A stretch of 64,000 nucleotides of DNA from Lachnospiraceae bacterium KM106-2 (GCA_009731425.1 AP018794.1:1185960-1249959); one strand, 5' to 3'. Numbered from the stretch's first letter, positions 25,488-35,755 are shown. Numbers and translations: made by a program. The notes: generated from the letters alone by a model not told the origin.

Positions 25488-25546
25488 CTGTATGAATTAT
25501 ATTCATACAGCTCCATTATATGATGGAATGATTGATTAATCAATCA
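25488..25546 (-). terminator. Terminator region of the trkA-trkH operon with adjacent palindrome
   Basis: GCTGTATGAAT/ATTCATACAGC (25488-25512) is followed on the minus strand by TTTTCT and is a good terminator. Between it and the trkH stop lies the perfect 18-bp palindrome TGATTGATTAATCAATCA (25529-25546). Confidence 0.8.
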
Positions 25547-25547
25547 T

Positions 25548-26987
25548 CTATTTGTTTTTCCAAGTACTAGGTGAGAACAGAATTAACATTGGAAATAATT
25601 CTAATCGCCCAGCTAGCATATCAAACATAAGAACGAACTTACTGAAACCAGAAAAGAAACCGAAATTACTGGTTGGTCCTACTAACTCTAAACCAGGTCC
25701 AATATTATTAATATTTGATGCAACCGCAGTAAAATTCGTTGTAAAATCATTATTGTCAAAAGTAAGTAGTAATAGAGACCCCATAAAAACAAGCAGATAG
25801 CACATAATATAAGCGCTTACGGCTCTTTGTACTTCGTTATCTACTACTCTTCCATCAAGTTTAACACTCTTAACACTTCTTGGATGGATGAAACTTCTTA
25901 GTTCTTTCTGGATCAATTTAATACTGATCAAAATTCTAGATACTTTGATACCGCCGCCAGTACTACTAGCACAAGCACCAATGAACATCAGTATGATCAA
26001 GATTGTCTTAGATGCTTCTGGCCATTTGTTAAAATCTACCGTACTAAATCCGGTCGTTGTCATAATAGAACCAACTTGGAACAATGCATGATGAAAAGCT
26101 TTTCCATAAGAATGGAACATATTCATTGTATTTGCAGCAATTGCAGTAGTTGCGAATATAATAATTCCAAAATAGGCAATTACTTCTTCTGATTTAAAAA
26201 TCGATTTTGCCTTTTTGATCAAGATAAGATAATAAATATTAAAGTTTGCGCCAAATAAGATCATAAAGATCGATACGACACCTTGTATATATGGGGAGTA
26301 GCTACCAATACTATCATTTTTTATACCAAATCCACCCGTACCGGCAGTACCAAAGGAAGTTGTAAGTGCATCAAACACTGGCATTCCACCCGCTAAAAGT
26401 AAGATAATCTCACAAATGGTTATAAAAATATAAATTCCGTAAAGAATCGTTGCAGTCGTATGTACGCGAGGTACTAACTTGCTTACTTGTGGTCCTGGAC
26501 TTTCTGCACGCATCAAATGCATATTGTAGCCGCCTGTTAACGGAAGAACCGCTAAAATGAATACTAAGACACCCATACCACCGATCCAATGGGTGAAACT
26601 TCTCCAGAATAACGTACATTTAGAAAGTACTTCCACGTCTCCTAAAATACTAGAACCAGTTGTTGTAAAACCTGAGATCGTCTCATATAAGGCATCAACA
26701 TAAGATGGGATCTCTCCACTGATATAAAATGGAATTGCACCAAAGATACTTAGGATGATCCAGCTTAATGCAACTGTTACAAAACCTTCTTTTGCATAAA
26801 TTTCAGAATCTCGTTTACTATTACGTCGAAGAAGAAAACCTGTAACAAGACAGATGAGTACAGAATACAAATAATAAACACCTGTTGTCTCTTGATAGAT
26901 CAGTGCCACAAGACAAGGTACAAGTAAAAATGCCGCTTCAAACTCAAGCACTAATCCAATAATATTTCTAATTGCTTTAAAATTCAT
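25548..26987 (-). CDS. trkH: Potassium uptake channel subunit TrkH/KtrB
   Basis: A 479-residue membrane protein with four membrane-pore-membrane repeats. Selectivity-filter segments are visible as SGFTTTGSSIL, GTAGTGGFGIKNDS, MTTTGFSTVDF and NINNIGPGLELVGP. It forms the K+ pathway and is gated by the nucleotide-binding protein encoded 14 bases upstream. GGAG precedes the start at 26987. Trk versus Ktr type is not certain, but the length and the double-RCK partner favour Trk. Confidence 0.93.
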   Translation of the reverse strand: MNFKAIRNIIGLVLEFEAAFLLVPCLVALIYQETTGVYYLYSVLICLVTGFLLRRNSKRDSEIYAKEGFVTVALSWIILSIFGAIPFYISGEIPSYVDALYETISGFTTTGSSILGDVEVLSKCTLFWRSFTHWIGGMGVLVFILAVLPLTGGYNMHLMRAESPGPQVSKLVPRVHTTATILYGIYIFITICEIILLLAGGMPVFDALTTSFGTAGTGGFGIKNDSIGSYSPYIQGVVSIFMILFGANFNIYYLILIKKAKSIFKSEEVIAYFGIIIFATTAIAANTMNMFHSYGKAFHHALFQVGSIMTTTGFSTVDFNKWPEASKTILIILMFIGACASSTGGGIKVSRILISIKLIQKELRSFIHPRSVKSVKLDGRVVDNEVQRAVSAYIMCYLLVFMGSLLLLTFDNNDFTTNFTAVASNINNIGPGLELVGPTSNFGFFSGFSKFVLMFDMLAGRLELFPMLILFSPSTWKNK

Positions 26988-27001
26988 TTGTATCTGCGCT
27001 C

Positions 27002-28360
27002 CTAACGTTCTATGATATCTGAAATATCATTTAATCCCGATCTAGTAGTAACAACGATCACGCTGTCACCTTCTTGAATGATATCCTGTCCTTTTGGAAT
27101 AATAATGCAATTCTTATGATGGATACATGCGATGATAATATCCTTCTTAAGTTTAAGATTTTCTAAAGGAACACCCACGATATCGGAATTACCACGAATA
27201 ATAAATTCAAGAGCCTCTGCTTTATTTTCAATGATCTTATAAAGTGTTTCGACATTACTGCCAAGTGAGTTCTGCATTGCACGAACATACTGGATAATAT
27301 TATCCGTCACGATATTCTTAGGGCAAATAATACTTTCAAGATCCATACTTTGAATAATATCGCTGTACGTGATCGTGTGTACCTTTGTAATTAATTTTGC
27401 CTTGCTCTGCTGCTTTGCATAAAGGGATAACAAGATGTTTACCTCATCCATATTTGTCATTGCTGCAAAGGAATCCACATTTGCAATCCCCTCTTCTGAT
27501 AGAATACTTTGGTCGATTCCATCTCCGTGAATAATGATCGCACCGTTTAATTCTTCACTTAAGAATTCGCAACGCTCCATAGATTTTTCAATAATTGTTA
27601 CACCGATTCCCATATTCTGAAGTTCTTTTGCAAGATAGAACGAAACACCGCCGCCACCTACGATCATGATATTTTTAGCGCGTCCTGTACTGATACCGAT
27701 CTTCTTAAAGAGTTCATTCGCAGTTCTTGGCGCTGCTACGATAGAGATAATATCACCTTGCGTCAATTTCAGATTTCCATCAGGGATAATAACCTCTTCT
27801 CCACGTTCTACCGCACAGACAAGAACATCACATCCTAAATGAGATGATATTTCTTGCAACGTATAGTTTTGTAGTTTGGAATCTTCTTTGAGTTTATATT
27901 TAATGATTTCTACTCTGCCTTTGGCAAACGTCTCAATCTTAATGGCAGAAGGAAAACGTAATAATCGAACAATCTCTCTGGCTGCTTCATACTCTGGATT
28001 GATCGCCATAGATAATCCTAACTCTTCCTTTATGATCTGAATTTCATTGCTATAATGCGGATTTTGAATACGACAAATTGTTTGGCAATTTCCAATCTTC
28101 TTAGCGATCAGACAACAAAGGAAATTCAACTCATCCTGTCCTGTCATTGCAATTAAGAGATCTGCTTTCTCAATACCTGCTTCCATCTGAATTGCACTGA
28201 CAGCACCACTTCCTACAACACCTAACACATCATATTTATTAGAAACTGACTCCACGATCGTTTTATCTAAATCTATAATAGAAACATTATGTTTCTCTTT
28301 GCATAATTGTTCGGTTAAAATTGTTCCAATTTTACCGCATCCAACAATAATAATATTCAT
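27002..28360 (-). CDS. trkA: Trk potassium uptake regulatory subunit TrkA
   Basis: A 452-residue cytoplasmic protein with two tandem RCK units. Each has a Rossmann NAD site (IIVGCGKIGTILTEQL at residue 2, and IMVGGGGVSFYLAKEL near residue 230) and a C-terminal TrkA_C domain. It binds NAD(H) or adenine nucleotides and gates TrkH. First gene of a two-gene operon. Confidence 0.94.
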   Translation of the reverse strand: MNIIIVGCGKIGTILTEQLCKEKHNVSIIDLDKTIVESVSNKYDVLGVVGSGAVSAIQMEAGIEKADLLIAMTGQDELNFLCCLIAKKIGNCQTICRIQNPHYSNEIQIIKEELGLSMAINPEYEAAREIVRLLRFPSAIKIETFAKGRVEIIKYKLKEDSKLQNYTLQEISSHLGCDVLVCAVERGEEVIIPDGNLKLTQGDIISIVAAPRTANELFKKIGISTGRAKNIMIVGGGGVSFYLAKELQNMGIGVTIIEKSMERCEFLSEELNGAIIIHGDGIDQSILSEEGIANVDSFAAMTNMDEVNILLSLYAKQQSKAKLITKVHTITYSDIIQSMDLESIICPKNIVTDNIIQYVRAMQNSLGSNVETLYKIIENKAEALEFIIRGNSDIVGVPLENLKLKKDIIIACIHHKNCIIIPKGQDIIQEGDSVIVVTTRSGLNDISDIIER

Positions 28361-28462
28361 ATTATGTCACCGTACCTCTATGTATTTATATTAACCTTCA
28401 ATATTTTATCATATTTGAGGAATGGTTACTACTATTATTTGTATAAAAATTGTGCTAAGAAA

Positions 28463-28493
28463 AGGATGAATCCCCAGAAACTGGATTCATCCT
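28463..28493 (-). terminator. Terminator after the DUF4179 gene
   Basis: AGGATGAATCC (28463-28473) and GGATTCATCCT (28483-28493) form an 11-bp stem, followed by TTTTC on the minus strand. Confidence 0.8.
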
Positions 28494-28498
28494 TCTGT

Positions 28499-29899
28499 TT
28501 AGAAGTCTAGATCAAATTCATAAGAGCCATATAATTTATATTGAGCAAAGTCACTTTTTATTATAAAATATCCTTTGTTTTTGGCCTCCTGTATCTCGTC
28601 ATTACTTAAATAAAAATAGTCAACTCCTTTGGAATAACCCTCTTTCCCGGATTTCGACTGCTTTCTATATTGTGCACAGTTATAACTGCCCGTTTTCTCA
28701 CGGATTGAATCTTCTATAAAGATCCATGCATTCTGCAATCGATAACGATTTTCTTTTGTTTGCTCATCATAATGAAGGGTTAATGTATTTTCCATGGTAT
28801 GACTATCTTTGTTTAATTCTTTCGTCATCGTCACTTTGCTTAGGCTTAAAGAGGTTAATAAAAAGCCCATTCCCTTGTCTAAAGTAGCACTCTCTCCGAC
28901 CTCTAAGAATGGCACTTTCAAAGTTACTTTTTCATCTACGCTCACCATTAGAGATGGAACTACAAGTTTTGCCTTTTTCATTCCTTTCGGAATTTTAAAT
29001 CGGTAAGATGGTGCCTCTAATTTGTCATCGGAATCTCCTGATACCACTTGGGGATCATTGATTGGATAGATCTTGTCATCTTCTGTTTTTAAATAAATAT
29101 CTTTGGCATCACAAAGATTAGCGTAACGGATGGAACTAGGCTTCTTCCCGTCACTATATAGATAAACGGTTAGAATTCCATCCTTACTAATTGCTTGCGC
29201 CGTATAACCGATTCCATTATGTGATACGACAGGACCCATATTCTCCACTTTTTTCGTTCGGTCTAATTGATATTCCTTATGAAGATTATTAAATTTCATT
29301 TGATAGGTCGTCTTTTCACTCACTTTTATATCAGGTAACTCATATTCGTAGGTTCCTGTTATATATAGGCAGCCTTTTGTTAATGGTTCTGTTGAAGTGA
29401 TCTCTTTCTTCGTCCCTTTACATTCTTTCCCGTCCGCATACAGTGTCACCTCAGGTGTCTTGCTTAAATGAGCTGAGGCATCTTTTTGACTAATGCACCA
29501 GCTGAGGGTGATCTTATTCCCTTCGATATAGGAATTAGATACAAGGATCTGAAACTCCTTGGTATCTGCGGTCAAAGCATCTGCGGCGTAAGTAAAATAA
29601 TAATCACACTTTTCAGGATTCATTTTATTTTTAGGATTATAGAAATTTGAGGATTCTTTCGTAACATATCCATATCCTTGAATAAACGTATAGATTTGAT
29701 GAAAGGCAGAGGCTACAAAATTATTTTGATAGTTAATAACAGCGATGATTAAGATCGCTGCCGCTGCAACCAGTGCTTTCCAATGATTCTTTTTCGCAGG
29801 CTTGGGGTCAGTTTGCAAACCTGCCTTTTTAAAGGTCTTCTCTTTGATTCGATTTATGGTCTCTTGATCGACATCCATGATCTGAAATTCTTCTTTCAC
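28499..29899 (-). CDS. DUF4179-type membrane anti-sigma factor
   Basis: A 466-residue membrane protein. A basic cytoplasmic N-terminus of about 45 residues (starting at a GTG at 29899 with GGAGGG upstream) precedes one membrane helix (about ALVAAAAILIIAVINY). The large extracytoplasmic part fits DUF4179 and related beta-rich domains. It is encoded three bases after an ECF sigma factor, the usual arrangement of a sigma factor with its membrane inhibitor. The sensed signal is unknown. Confidence 0.8.
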   Translation of the reverse strand: MKEEFQIMDVDQETINRIKEKTFKKAGLQTDPKPAKKNHWKALVAAAAILIIAVINYQNNFVASAFHQIYTFIQGYGYVTKESSNFYNPKNKMNPEKCDYYFTYAADALTADTKEFQILVSNSYIEGNKITLSWCISQKDASAHLSKTPEVTLYADGKECKGTKKEITSTEPLTKGCLYITGTYEYELPDIKVSEKTTYQMKFNNLHKEYQLDRTKKVENMGPVVSHNGIGYTAQAISKDGILTVYLYSDGKKPSSIRYANLCDAKDIYLKTEDDKIYPINDPQVVSGDSDDKLEAPSYRFKIPKGMKKAKLVVPSLMVSVDEKVTLKVPFLEVGESATLDKGMGFLLTSLSLSKVTMTKELNKDSHTMENTLTLHYDEQTKENRYRLQNAWIFIEDSIREKTGSYNCAQYRKQSKSGKEGYSKGVDYFYLSNDEIQEAKNKGYFIIKSDFAQYKLYGSYEFDLDF

Positions 29900-29902
29900 C
29901 TA

Positions 29903-30460
29903 TCATTTCCCTCCTAACAATATTCTTAATTTTCTCAGCCCTCTGGATACCTTTTTATCCACGGTATTGGGCTTTAATGAAAACTGTTCTGCAATCTCTC
30001 TTGTATTCTGTCCATGATAATATTTTCGGATCAATATCTCACTATCAGGTTGTCCAAGTGTTTTTAATGCCTGTAGAAGTTCATCCTGATCCTCATTTTG
30101 TATCAGTAATTGTTCTACATTCTGTTTCTCATCTGGAAATTCTACCAAAGTATCATCGATGGAGAGATGCCTTTGATTCTTTTGATAAAACTTCGTGTGA
30201 TAAAGATTGATTGATTGTCTTTTTGCAATCGTAGATAAATATCCTTTAATGGAGCCTCTCTCTAAATTAATTCGATCTATCTGCTGATAGAATTGATAAA
30301 AGATATCGCTCACACACTCTTCGATATCTTCACTAGAACAAAGTGTACCTAATTTGTTATAGACAATGGTATAAATAAGCGGTGTATATTGATCAATAAG
30401 CAGACTTAATCCTTTTTGGGGATCTTCTTTTAAACTATGTAAGAGCTCTTCCTCTGTCAA
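29903..30460 (-). CDS. ECF-type RNA polymerase sigma factor
   Basis: A 185-residue sigma-70 family protein. Region 2 is LIYTIVYNKLGTLCSSEDIEECVSDIFYQFY (the -10-binding part), and region 4 is a helix-turn-helix around ILIRKYYHGQNTREIAEQF. The start appears to be a TTG at 30460 preceded by GGTGGGAG; no in-frame ATG is near. It should direct polymerase to a stress-type regulon and is held by the membrane protein encoded just downstream. Confidence 0.9.
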   Translation of the reverse strand: MTEEELLHSLKEDPQKGLSLLIDQYTPLIYTIVYNKLGTLCSSEDIEECVSDIFYQFYQQIDRINLERGSIKGYLSTIAKRQSINLYHTKFYQKNQRHLSIDDTLVEFPDEKQNVEQLLIQNEDQDELLQALKTLGQPDSEILIRKYYHGQNTREIAEQFSLKPNTVDKKVSRGLRKLRILLGGK

Positions 30461-30560
30461 ACACTCCCACCATCCTTTCTATGAATCGATTCCTCTATTA
30501 CATTCAAGATAAAGTAACGTAATCTGACATAAATTCAAAAAGTTTTTTCTTCTAGTATAA

Positions 30561-30592
30561 AAAGAGCCGCCTGCAATTGCAAACAGCTCTTT
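30561..30592 (-). terminator. Terminator after the FtsX-type permease gene
   Basis: AAAGAGC and GCTCTTT arms surround a GTTTGCAATTGCAGGC inner stem, followed by TTTTT on the minus strand. Confidence 0.8.
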
Positions 30593-30607
30593 ATATCTTT
30601 GTTTCAT

Positions 30608-32971
30608 TTAGTCGATCAATAATTCTCTTGGATCTACTTTTCTAATTCGTATAGATACTACGGTAGTCATAATAACAGCTACGAACGTAAGTGCCAAAAT
30701 GGTTAAGAAAATAAGTAAAATCGAGATATCAATTGTACATTTCTTAAATCCAACCATTGTAAACATTAATGTCATCAATGGAGCGTTTAGTATCAAAGCA
30801 GCGATTGCTCCGAGGGTAAAACTGATCAACATAACAATGCCGAAGGAAATTACATTGTGAACGATCAATTGTTTTGTCGTAAAACCGATGGATTTTTGAA
30901 TTCCTATGATCATCTTATCACGAACCAACTTAACTTTGACAATATAGTATAATATGATGCCGATTACAAGTACGATGATTACGGCCAGTACTACGCTGAT
31001 AATCATAAATAGTTGATTTAAAGAACCTAAGATTCCTTCGATGCTTGCTTCCATATTAATATAGCTCAGTTCTTCGATTCCTAAATCCTTTTTTAAATTC
31101 GTAAGGAATCTGTCCGTATTAATTCCCTTTTTTAGGTATAGATAGAACATATCACAATAATATTGTTCATCGGTTTGTTTCATCCCTTCTTCCGTTAGGG
31201 TACATGAGTTACCTAAATGATTAATATGTTGATTTAAACCGACCACTACAAATTCCTTATCGCCATCTTTCCCTTTTAGTGTAAGTACATCACCAACAGA
31301 AACACCAAGTTTATTGGCGATTGCATTGCTTAATGAAATCTCGTTCTTATGCTTTGGATATCTGCCCTCATAGATGGTGTTCACTGCTTTATTCTCATAA
31401 TCTTCGCAGATATTTGCGTAAACAGTAATTTCATCTTTTTCTGTCTTTAATACAACATTCGAATCTTTGGTTCTTCGTGTCTGTTTCACCTCATGATAAG
31501 CATTTAACTTCTTTTCTATTTCAGGAATTTGATTTTTATTATTGACAGTTACTGCAATTGATGATTGCTCGATACCAATCAATCGATTCAGGGTAGAATC
31601 ATCTCCGGTAAACATATCAAAGATTGAAAATGCCATTAACAAGGCAAACGACATAATAAAGCCGATCAAGCCGATTGAGAAGTTCTGTCTTCCAGAATGC
31701 AGCATCTGCTTAAAACCTAAAATCAGGTTTAGATTACCTTTCGTCGTCGCCAGCGGTAAATAATTTTTCTTAAAGTTATAAGTAGATAATCCATTTCGTA
31801 GTGCAGCAACCGGTGTCACTTTCTTAATTCTTCCCGATGTTTTGTAAGCGATCAGACCGACAAATACAAAGATCACAACAAAAGCAATGAGACAAGCTTG
31901 TGGATTAAAACTTGAAATCCAATAGAGACCGATTGATGAGGAGACAATGGATGTGATCGATCCTGAAATGATTATGGATACTGCTAAACCTAATACAAAT
32001 CCTATGGCTGATAAAAAGATAAATTGAAGGATCAGCGCATGTCGGATCATTCGACTTGTAAATCCAGCAGCTTCTAAGGAGCCAATATTATTAATATCTT
32101 CTTCAATATGGTTTATGATCGTAAAACGAATAACAATTAAAGCGATGATGAGCATTAATACTGAAAATGAAATGAGGAGCATGGTTACCATCTGAATCGT
32201 CGCCGTGGTTCCTACTTTCATCGTGCCATAATCTAATCCGAGCAGATTGGCATCAACAATCCCCTTTGTTTCGGAGGATTTCTTAACAAAGGCATGATCA
32301 AACTCTTCAGAAGATGCGTCTTTTTTAATTCGAATCCGAATAAATTCCGTCATCATGTTTGATGATGCCTGCTTCTTCAGTTGATTAAAATCATCTTCTT
32401 CGATAAAAAGCTGATATTGATCGATGTTGGCAGGTGTTGATAGCATAACATTCTGACTGAACCCATATACTGTGAAAGTCTTCTTGATGCCATTGATATT
32501 TGTATGAATAGTATCTCCTGCGCGATAGCCGATACTTGCTTTCAGATAGTATGGAAGAACGACTGGATGAGCAGGTTTCTTGGATAATTGATCCATAATG
32601 GTAATCGTGGATATGGTTCTCTTTTGATCTAATTTCAGAAAATTAAGTCCAATGTTTTGAGCCTTTTTTTCCACTCTTTTATTTCGCAATGTTCCGTAAC
32701 AAGAAATTGATGATTCCGACTCATAGTAATCTAGTAGATCAATGGAATCAATCGTTTGTTTTAGTGCCTTTGCCTGTGTTTTGGGGACGATAGCCAGATA
32801 GTCAGCACCTGCATTCTGTCGATTTACATCATCAACGACATCATCGACTTGGAATAGGATCATAAGACTGCTGTATAATAACAGCGTCGCGAGCAGGATC
32901 AGCATGACAAGGGTTATGGAAGAACTTCTATTTTTACGTATACTGCTCTTCATCATCATAAATGTCTTCAT
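30608..32971 (-). CDS. FtsX/MacB-type ABC transporter permease
   Basis: A 787-residue permease with an N-terminal membrane helix, a large extracytoplasmic domain (about 45-245), three helices, a second extracytoplasmic region (about 445-630) and three further helices. This is the duplicated FtsX architecture. The first FtsX core shows IEEDINNIGSLEAAGFTSRM, the second IIGIQKSIGFTTKQL. Such proteins with a LolD-type ATPase export or shed peptides or lipoproteins rather than import. One base separates it from the ATPase gene; together they probably answer to the adjacent two-component system. Confidence 0.88.
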   Translation of the reverse strand: MKTFMMMKSSIRKNRSSSITLVMLILLATLLLYSSLMILFQVDDVVDDVNRQNAGADYLAIVPKTQAKALKQTIDSIDLLDYYESESSISCYGTLRNKRVEKKAQNIGLNFLKLDQKRTISTITIMDQLSKKPAHPVVLPYYLKASIGYRAGDTIHTNINGIKKTFTVYGFSQNVMLSTPANIDQYQLFIEEDDFNQLKKQASSNMMTEFIRIRIKKDASSEEFDHAFVKKSSETKGIVDANLLGLDYGTMKVGTTATIQMVTMLLISFSVLMLIIALIVIRFTIINHIEEDINNIGSLEAAGFTSRMIRHALILQFIFLSAIGFVLGLAVSIIISGSITSIVSSSIGLYWISSFNPQACLIAFVVIFVFVGLIAYKTSGRIKKVTPVAALRNGLSTYNFKKNYLPLATTKGNLNLILGFKQMLHSGRQNFSIGLIGFIMSFALLMAFSIFDMFTGDDSTLNRLIGIEQSSIAVTVNNKNQIPEIEKKLNAYHEVKQTRRTKDSNVVLKTEKDEITVYANICEDYENKAVNTIYEGRYPKHKNEISLSNAIANKLGVSVGDVLTLKGKDGDKEFVVVGLNQHINHLGNSCTLTEEGMKQTDEQYYCDMFYLYLKKGINTDRFLTNLKKDLGIEELSYINMEASIEGILGSLNQLFMIISVVLAVIIVLVIGIILYYIVKVKLVRDKMIIGIQKSIGFTTKQLIVHNVISFGIVMLISFTLGAIAALILNAPLMTLMFTMVGFKKCTIDISILLIFLTILALTFVAVIMTTVVSIRIRKVDPRELLID

Positions 32972-32972
32972 A

Positions 32973-33728
32973 TTACCACCCCATGCTTTCTAGAAATTCA
33001 CGAAGCTTAGCATGACGTTTATCATCTCCGGATTGATACTTGCCAAGATTCAATTCAGCTTCGATCATACCATCACGAAGATAAAGAATTCGGTTTGCTC
33101 TTCTTGCAGTCTTCATATCATGAGTTACCATAACGATGCTCTGTCCATTTTCATTGATTTTTGTCATGATATCTAAGACATTTTTGGAATTACTAGAATT
33201 TAGCGCGCCTGTTGGCTCATCGGCAAATACGATCTCTGGATCATTTATGATCGCTCTGACGATGGCTGCACGCTGTGCCTGGCCTCCTGATAATTGAGAT
33301 GGAAACTTGTGATAACATTCTTCATCTAGATCAACTAATTGTAATAACTCTTTCGCTTTTGCAGTGATCTCTTTTCGATTCTTCTTTAATAAAAGTCCAC
33401 AGACTAAAATATTATCCATGATACTCATCGTATCATTTAAATAGACTTGCTGGAACACAAATCCACAGTTTTTACGGCGGAACAATGCTAACTGATCATT
33501 CGAGTACTTGGAGATCTCCGTTCCTTTAAATTGAATGGATCCTAGTGAAGCCTGATCCATGCCAGACAAGGCATAAAGCAGAGTCGACTTTCCGGAACCT
33601 GAACTTCCCATGATCACGGTGAAGTCTCCTTCTTTGATCTCAATATTTAAATTCTTTAATACATGCTGCATCATCTTTCCATTTGAGTATGATTTGCATA
33701 AATTATGTGCTGATAAAATTGTATTCAT
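32973..33728 (-). CDS. ABC transporter ATP-binding protein, LolD/MacB/BceA type
   Basis: A 251-residue ATPase. Walker A is MGSSGSGKST, signature LSGGQAQR, Walker B IVFADEP followed by TGALNSSNS, and the switch His is in VTHD. The TGALNS D-loop is typical of the MacB/BceA group that drives FtsX-type permeases. AAGGAG precedes the start. Confidence 0.92.
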   Translation of the reverse strand: MNTILSAHNLCKSYSNGKMMQHVLKNLNIEIKEGDFTVIMGSSGSGKSTLLYALSGMDQASLGSIQFKGTEISKYSNDQLALFRRKNCGFVFQQVYLNDTMSIMDNILVCGLLLKKNRKEITAKAKELLQLVDLDEECYHKFPSQLSGGQAQRAAIVRAIINDPEIVFADEPTGALNSSNSKNVLDIMTKINENGQSIVMVTHDMKTARRANRILYLRDGMIEAELNLGKYQSGDDKRHAKLREFLESMGW

Positions 33729-33775
33729 TCTAATACTCCTTTCAATTACTCTCTTCCCTTTGATTTTGTAAACTC

Positions 33776-33784
33776 ATTATAGCA
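33776..33784 (-). promoter_or_regulatory. Extended -10 promoter element for the ABC exporter
   Basis: TGCTATAAT on the minus strand, an extended -10, lies about 48 bases before the ATPase start codon. No good -35 box is present, which fits activation by the neighbouring OmpR-type regulator. The ABC genes can thus be transcribed apart from the upstream kinase gene. Confidence 0.55.
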
Positions 33785-33830
33785 GGGCACCTCTTAACAA
33801 GTCTTTTTCAGAGTATTATGAAATCCTTAT

Positions 33831-35084
33831 CTATTTCTTAACTATCATTCCCGCCTTCGATAAATGTAGTGTCACAACAAAACCTTGATCCACCTCACAG
33901 ATCAGTTCTCCGCCCATTCCTTCTATAAAGTTATTCGCTAAATATAATCCTAAGCCAGATCCATTTTTATCACCAGCATTATCGCCGCGGTAAAATTTCT
34001 CAGTCAATAAATAAGGGTCTAAGTCACTAGCGGAAGTCCCAAAGTCACGTATCTCAATTGTGAGATGGTTGTCCGTTTCTAAAAAGCGGATTTGAATGGT
34101 CGTATTCGCATATTTATAAGAGTTACTGATGATATTATCAAATACTTGGTTCAATCGTAATTTATCACATAAGATCAGACAACTTGGAAGTTCATTAACG
34201 TACTCAATTAACTGATAGTGATTCATATCATCTAGCATATCTTTGATCAACAGACTGGATTCTTCTGTTGGATTCACCTTCAATACTTCTAACTCTTCTA
34301 ATGTAGCATGAAAGAGATTACTGATCAGATGATCGATGACATCTGCTTTCTGATCGATCGTATGAATTTTGCCTACATTCTCATTGTCTTTTAATTTGAT
34401 TTCTAGTATCTCGCATACTGCTTTAATTGTGGATACCGGCGTCTTGATATCATGGGAAAGGCTTGCAACAAGTTCTCTTTTACTTAGATTCGCTTGATAT
34501 TCTCCCTCTCTTGCCTTCTTTAATTCTTCGCGCATCACATCAAAACTTTCCGTAAAGGCACCAAAGTAATTATGCTTATGCATATGTAGAGGTTCCTCTA
34601 GATGTCCAAGTGCCACTTCCCCAGCAAAATGCTTTAATTTATGGAATGGTTTGATGATCCTTAAATATAGGTAAGCACAAAACAGATCGATCAACACTAA
34701 AATACTTACAATAAATGATAGGATGATCTTTTTGATATCCCCTTTCATCGTATTAAAGATACTTTTATTTCGCTCAAAGATGATCTTTCCGATCAATACA
34801 TTGCCATTCATATGATCAAAGATAATATCTTGATGGTTAATCGCCTCATACCATTCTTTGAGGTAACCGACATCTTTCGTCAAAATAATCTTACAATGAT
34901 ATTGTTTCATTAGAGTTGTAAGTGATTTCCCGCTACCAATCCCTTCTTCTATGGATTGATAACGATCATTGTAATCAGCCATTTGACTCGATTGATACTT
35001 CAAAGAGTTAATATTTGTTAAACAACTGATCACCAGTACAGCAACGATAAGATTCAATGTGATCAATAAATATCTTACTTTCAT
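33831..35084 (-). CDS. Sensor histidine kinase
   Basis: About 417 residues from the ATG at 35084, which overlaps the regulator stop codon as ATGA. Two membrane helices (about 5-25 and 125-148) enclose an extracytoplasmic sensor loop of about 100 residues, followed by a HAMP-like linker. The H-box is SLSHDIKTPVS with its phospho-accepting His, the N-box is NIISNSYKYA, and the glycine box is GSGLGLYLANNF. It phosphorylates the OmpR-type regulator encoded upstream. The ligand is unknown; cell-envelope stress or a peptide is plausible given the exporter neighbour. Confidence 0.9.
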   Translation of the reverse strand: MKVRYLLITLNLIVAVLVISCLTNINSLKYQSSQMADYNDRYQSIEEGIGSGKSLTTLMKQYHCKIILTKDVGYLKEWYEAINHQDIIFDHMNGNVLIGKIIFERNKSIFNTMKGDIKKIILSFIVSILVLIDLFCAYLYLRIIKPFHKLKHFAGEVALGHLEEPLHMHKHNYFGAFTESFDVMREELKKAREGEYQANLSKRELVASLSHDIKTPVSTIKAVCEILEIKLKDNENVGKIHTIDQKADVIDHLISNLFHATLEELEVLKVNPTEESSLLIKDMLDDMNHYQLIEYVNELPSCLILCDKLRLNQVFDNIISNSYKYANTTIQIRFLETDNHLTIEIRDFGTSASDLDPYLLTEKFYRGDNAGDKNGSGLGLYLANNFIEGMGGELICEVDQGFVVTLHLSKAGMIVKK

Positions 35085-35755
35085 AATTCTAACCGATACC
35101 CCGTTCCCCAAATTGTCTTGATGTACTTTGGTTCATTTGGATTCTTTTCTATCTTTTCTCTAATTTTACGGATGTGGACATTTAATGTTCCATCACTAAA
35201 GAATTCATCTCCCCAGATATGAAGGAATAACTCATCTTTCGTAACCACTTTATTTTTATGTTCGTATAGATAGTACAGTACGCGAAACTCTTTTGTCTTT
35301 AAGGTCACTTCTTTCCCATCTACATAGACTTTCATTGCATCAGCATCGATAGTAAGTCCCGTACTAGCGATTGCTTTACTTTGTCCTGATTGCTCGAGTC
35401 TCTTTAAGATGACTTTTACCTTTGCTAAAAGAATACTTAAAGAGTATGGCTTTTTTATGTAATCATCTCCACCGATATTTAGCGCGATCAAAACATCATC
35501 GTCGCTTTGTCTTGCACTGATAAATAGGATTGGTAAGTCGTACGCTTCTCTTATCTTCTTACAAAGAGTAAATCCACTCTCCTGTTCTAGATTAATATCT
35601 AATAATAATACCTTTACCTCGTTCGCTTCTAAGATAGACAGGCACTCGGATGAGGTTGCAACATACTTTGCCTTTAGTCCAAACATCTCAAAATATTCAC
35701 AAGTTGCATCCCCTAACTCTTTCTCGTCATCGACGATCAAACAATCATATTGCAT
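35081..35755 (-). CDS. OmpR/PhoB-type response regulator
   Basis: A 224-residue regulator. Receiver domain 1-120 with VDDE, the phospho-acceptor Asp in LLLDINLE, the Ser of LFISARQ and the Lys of YIKKP. The C-terminal winged helix shows LKTKEFRVLYYLYEHKNKVV and the terminal IKTIWGTGYRLE. Coupled to the kinase by a four-base overlap. Likely target: the adjacent ABC exporter promoter. Confidence 0.93.
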   Translation of the reverse strand: MQYDCLIVDDEKELGDATCEYFEMFGLKAKYVATSSECLSILEANEVKVLLLDINLEQESGFTLCKKIREAYDLPILFISARQSDDDVLIALNIGGDDYIKKPYSLSILLAKVKVILKRLEQSGQSKAIASTGLTIDADAMKVYVDGKEVTLKTKEFRVLYYLYEHKNKVVTKDELFLHIWGDEFFSDGTLNVHIRKIREKIEKNPNEPKYIKTIWGTGYRLEL

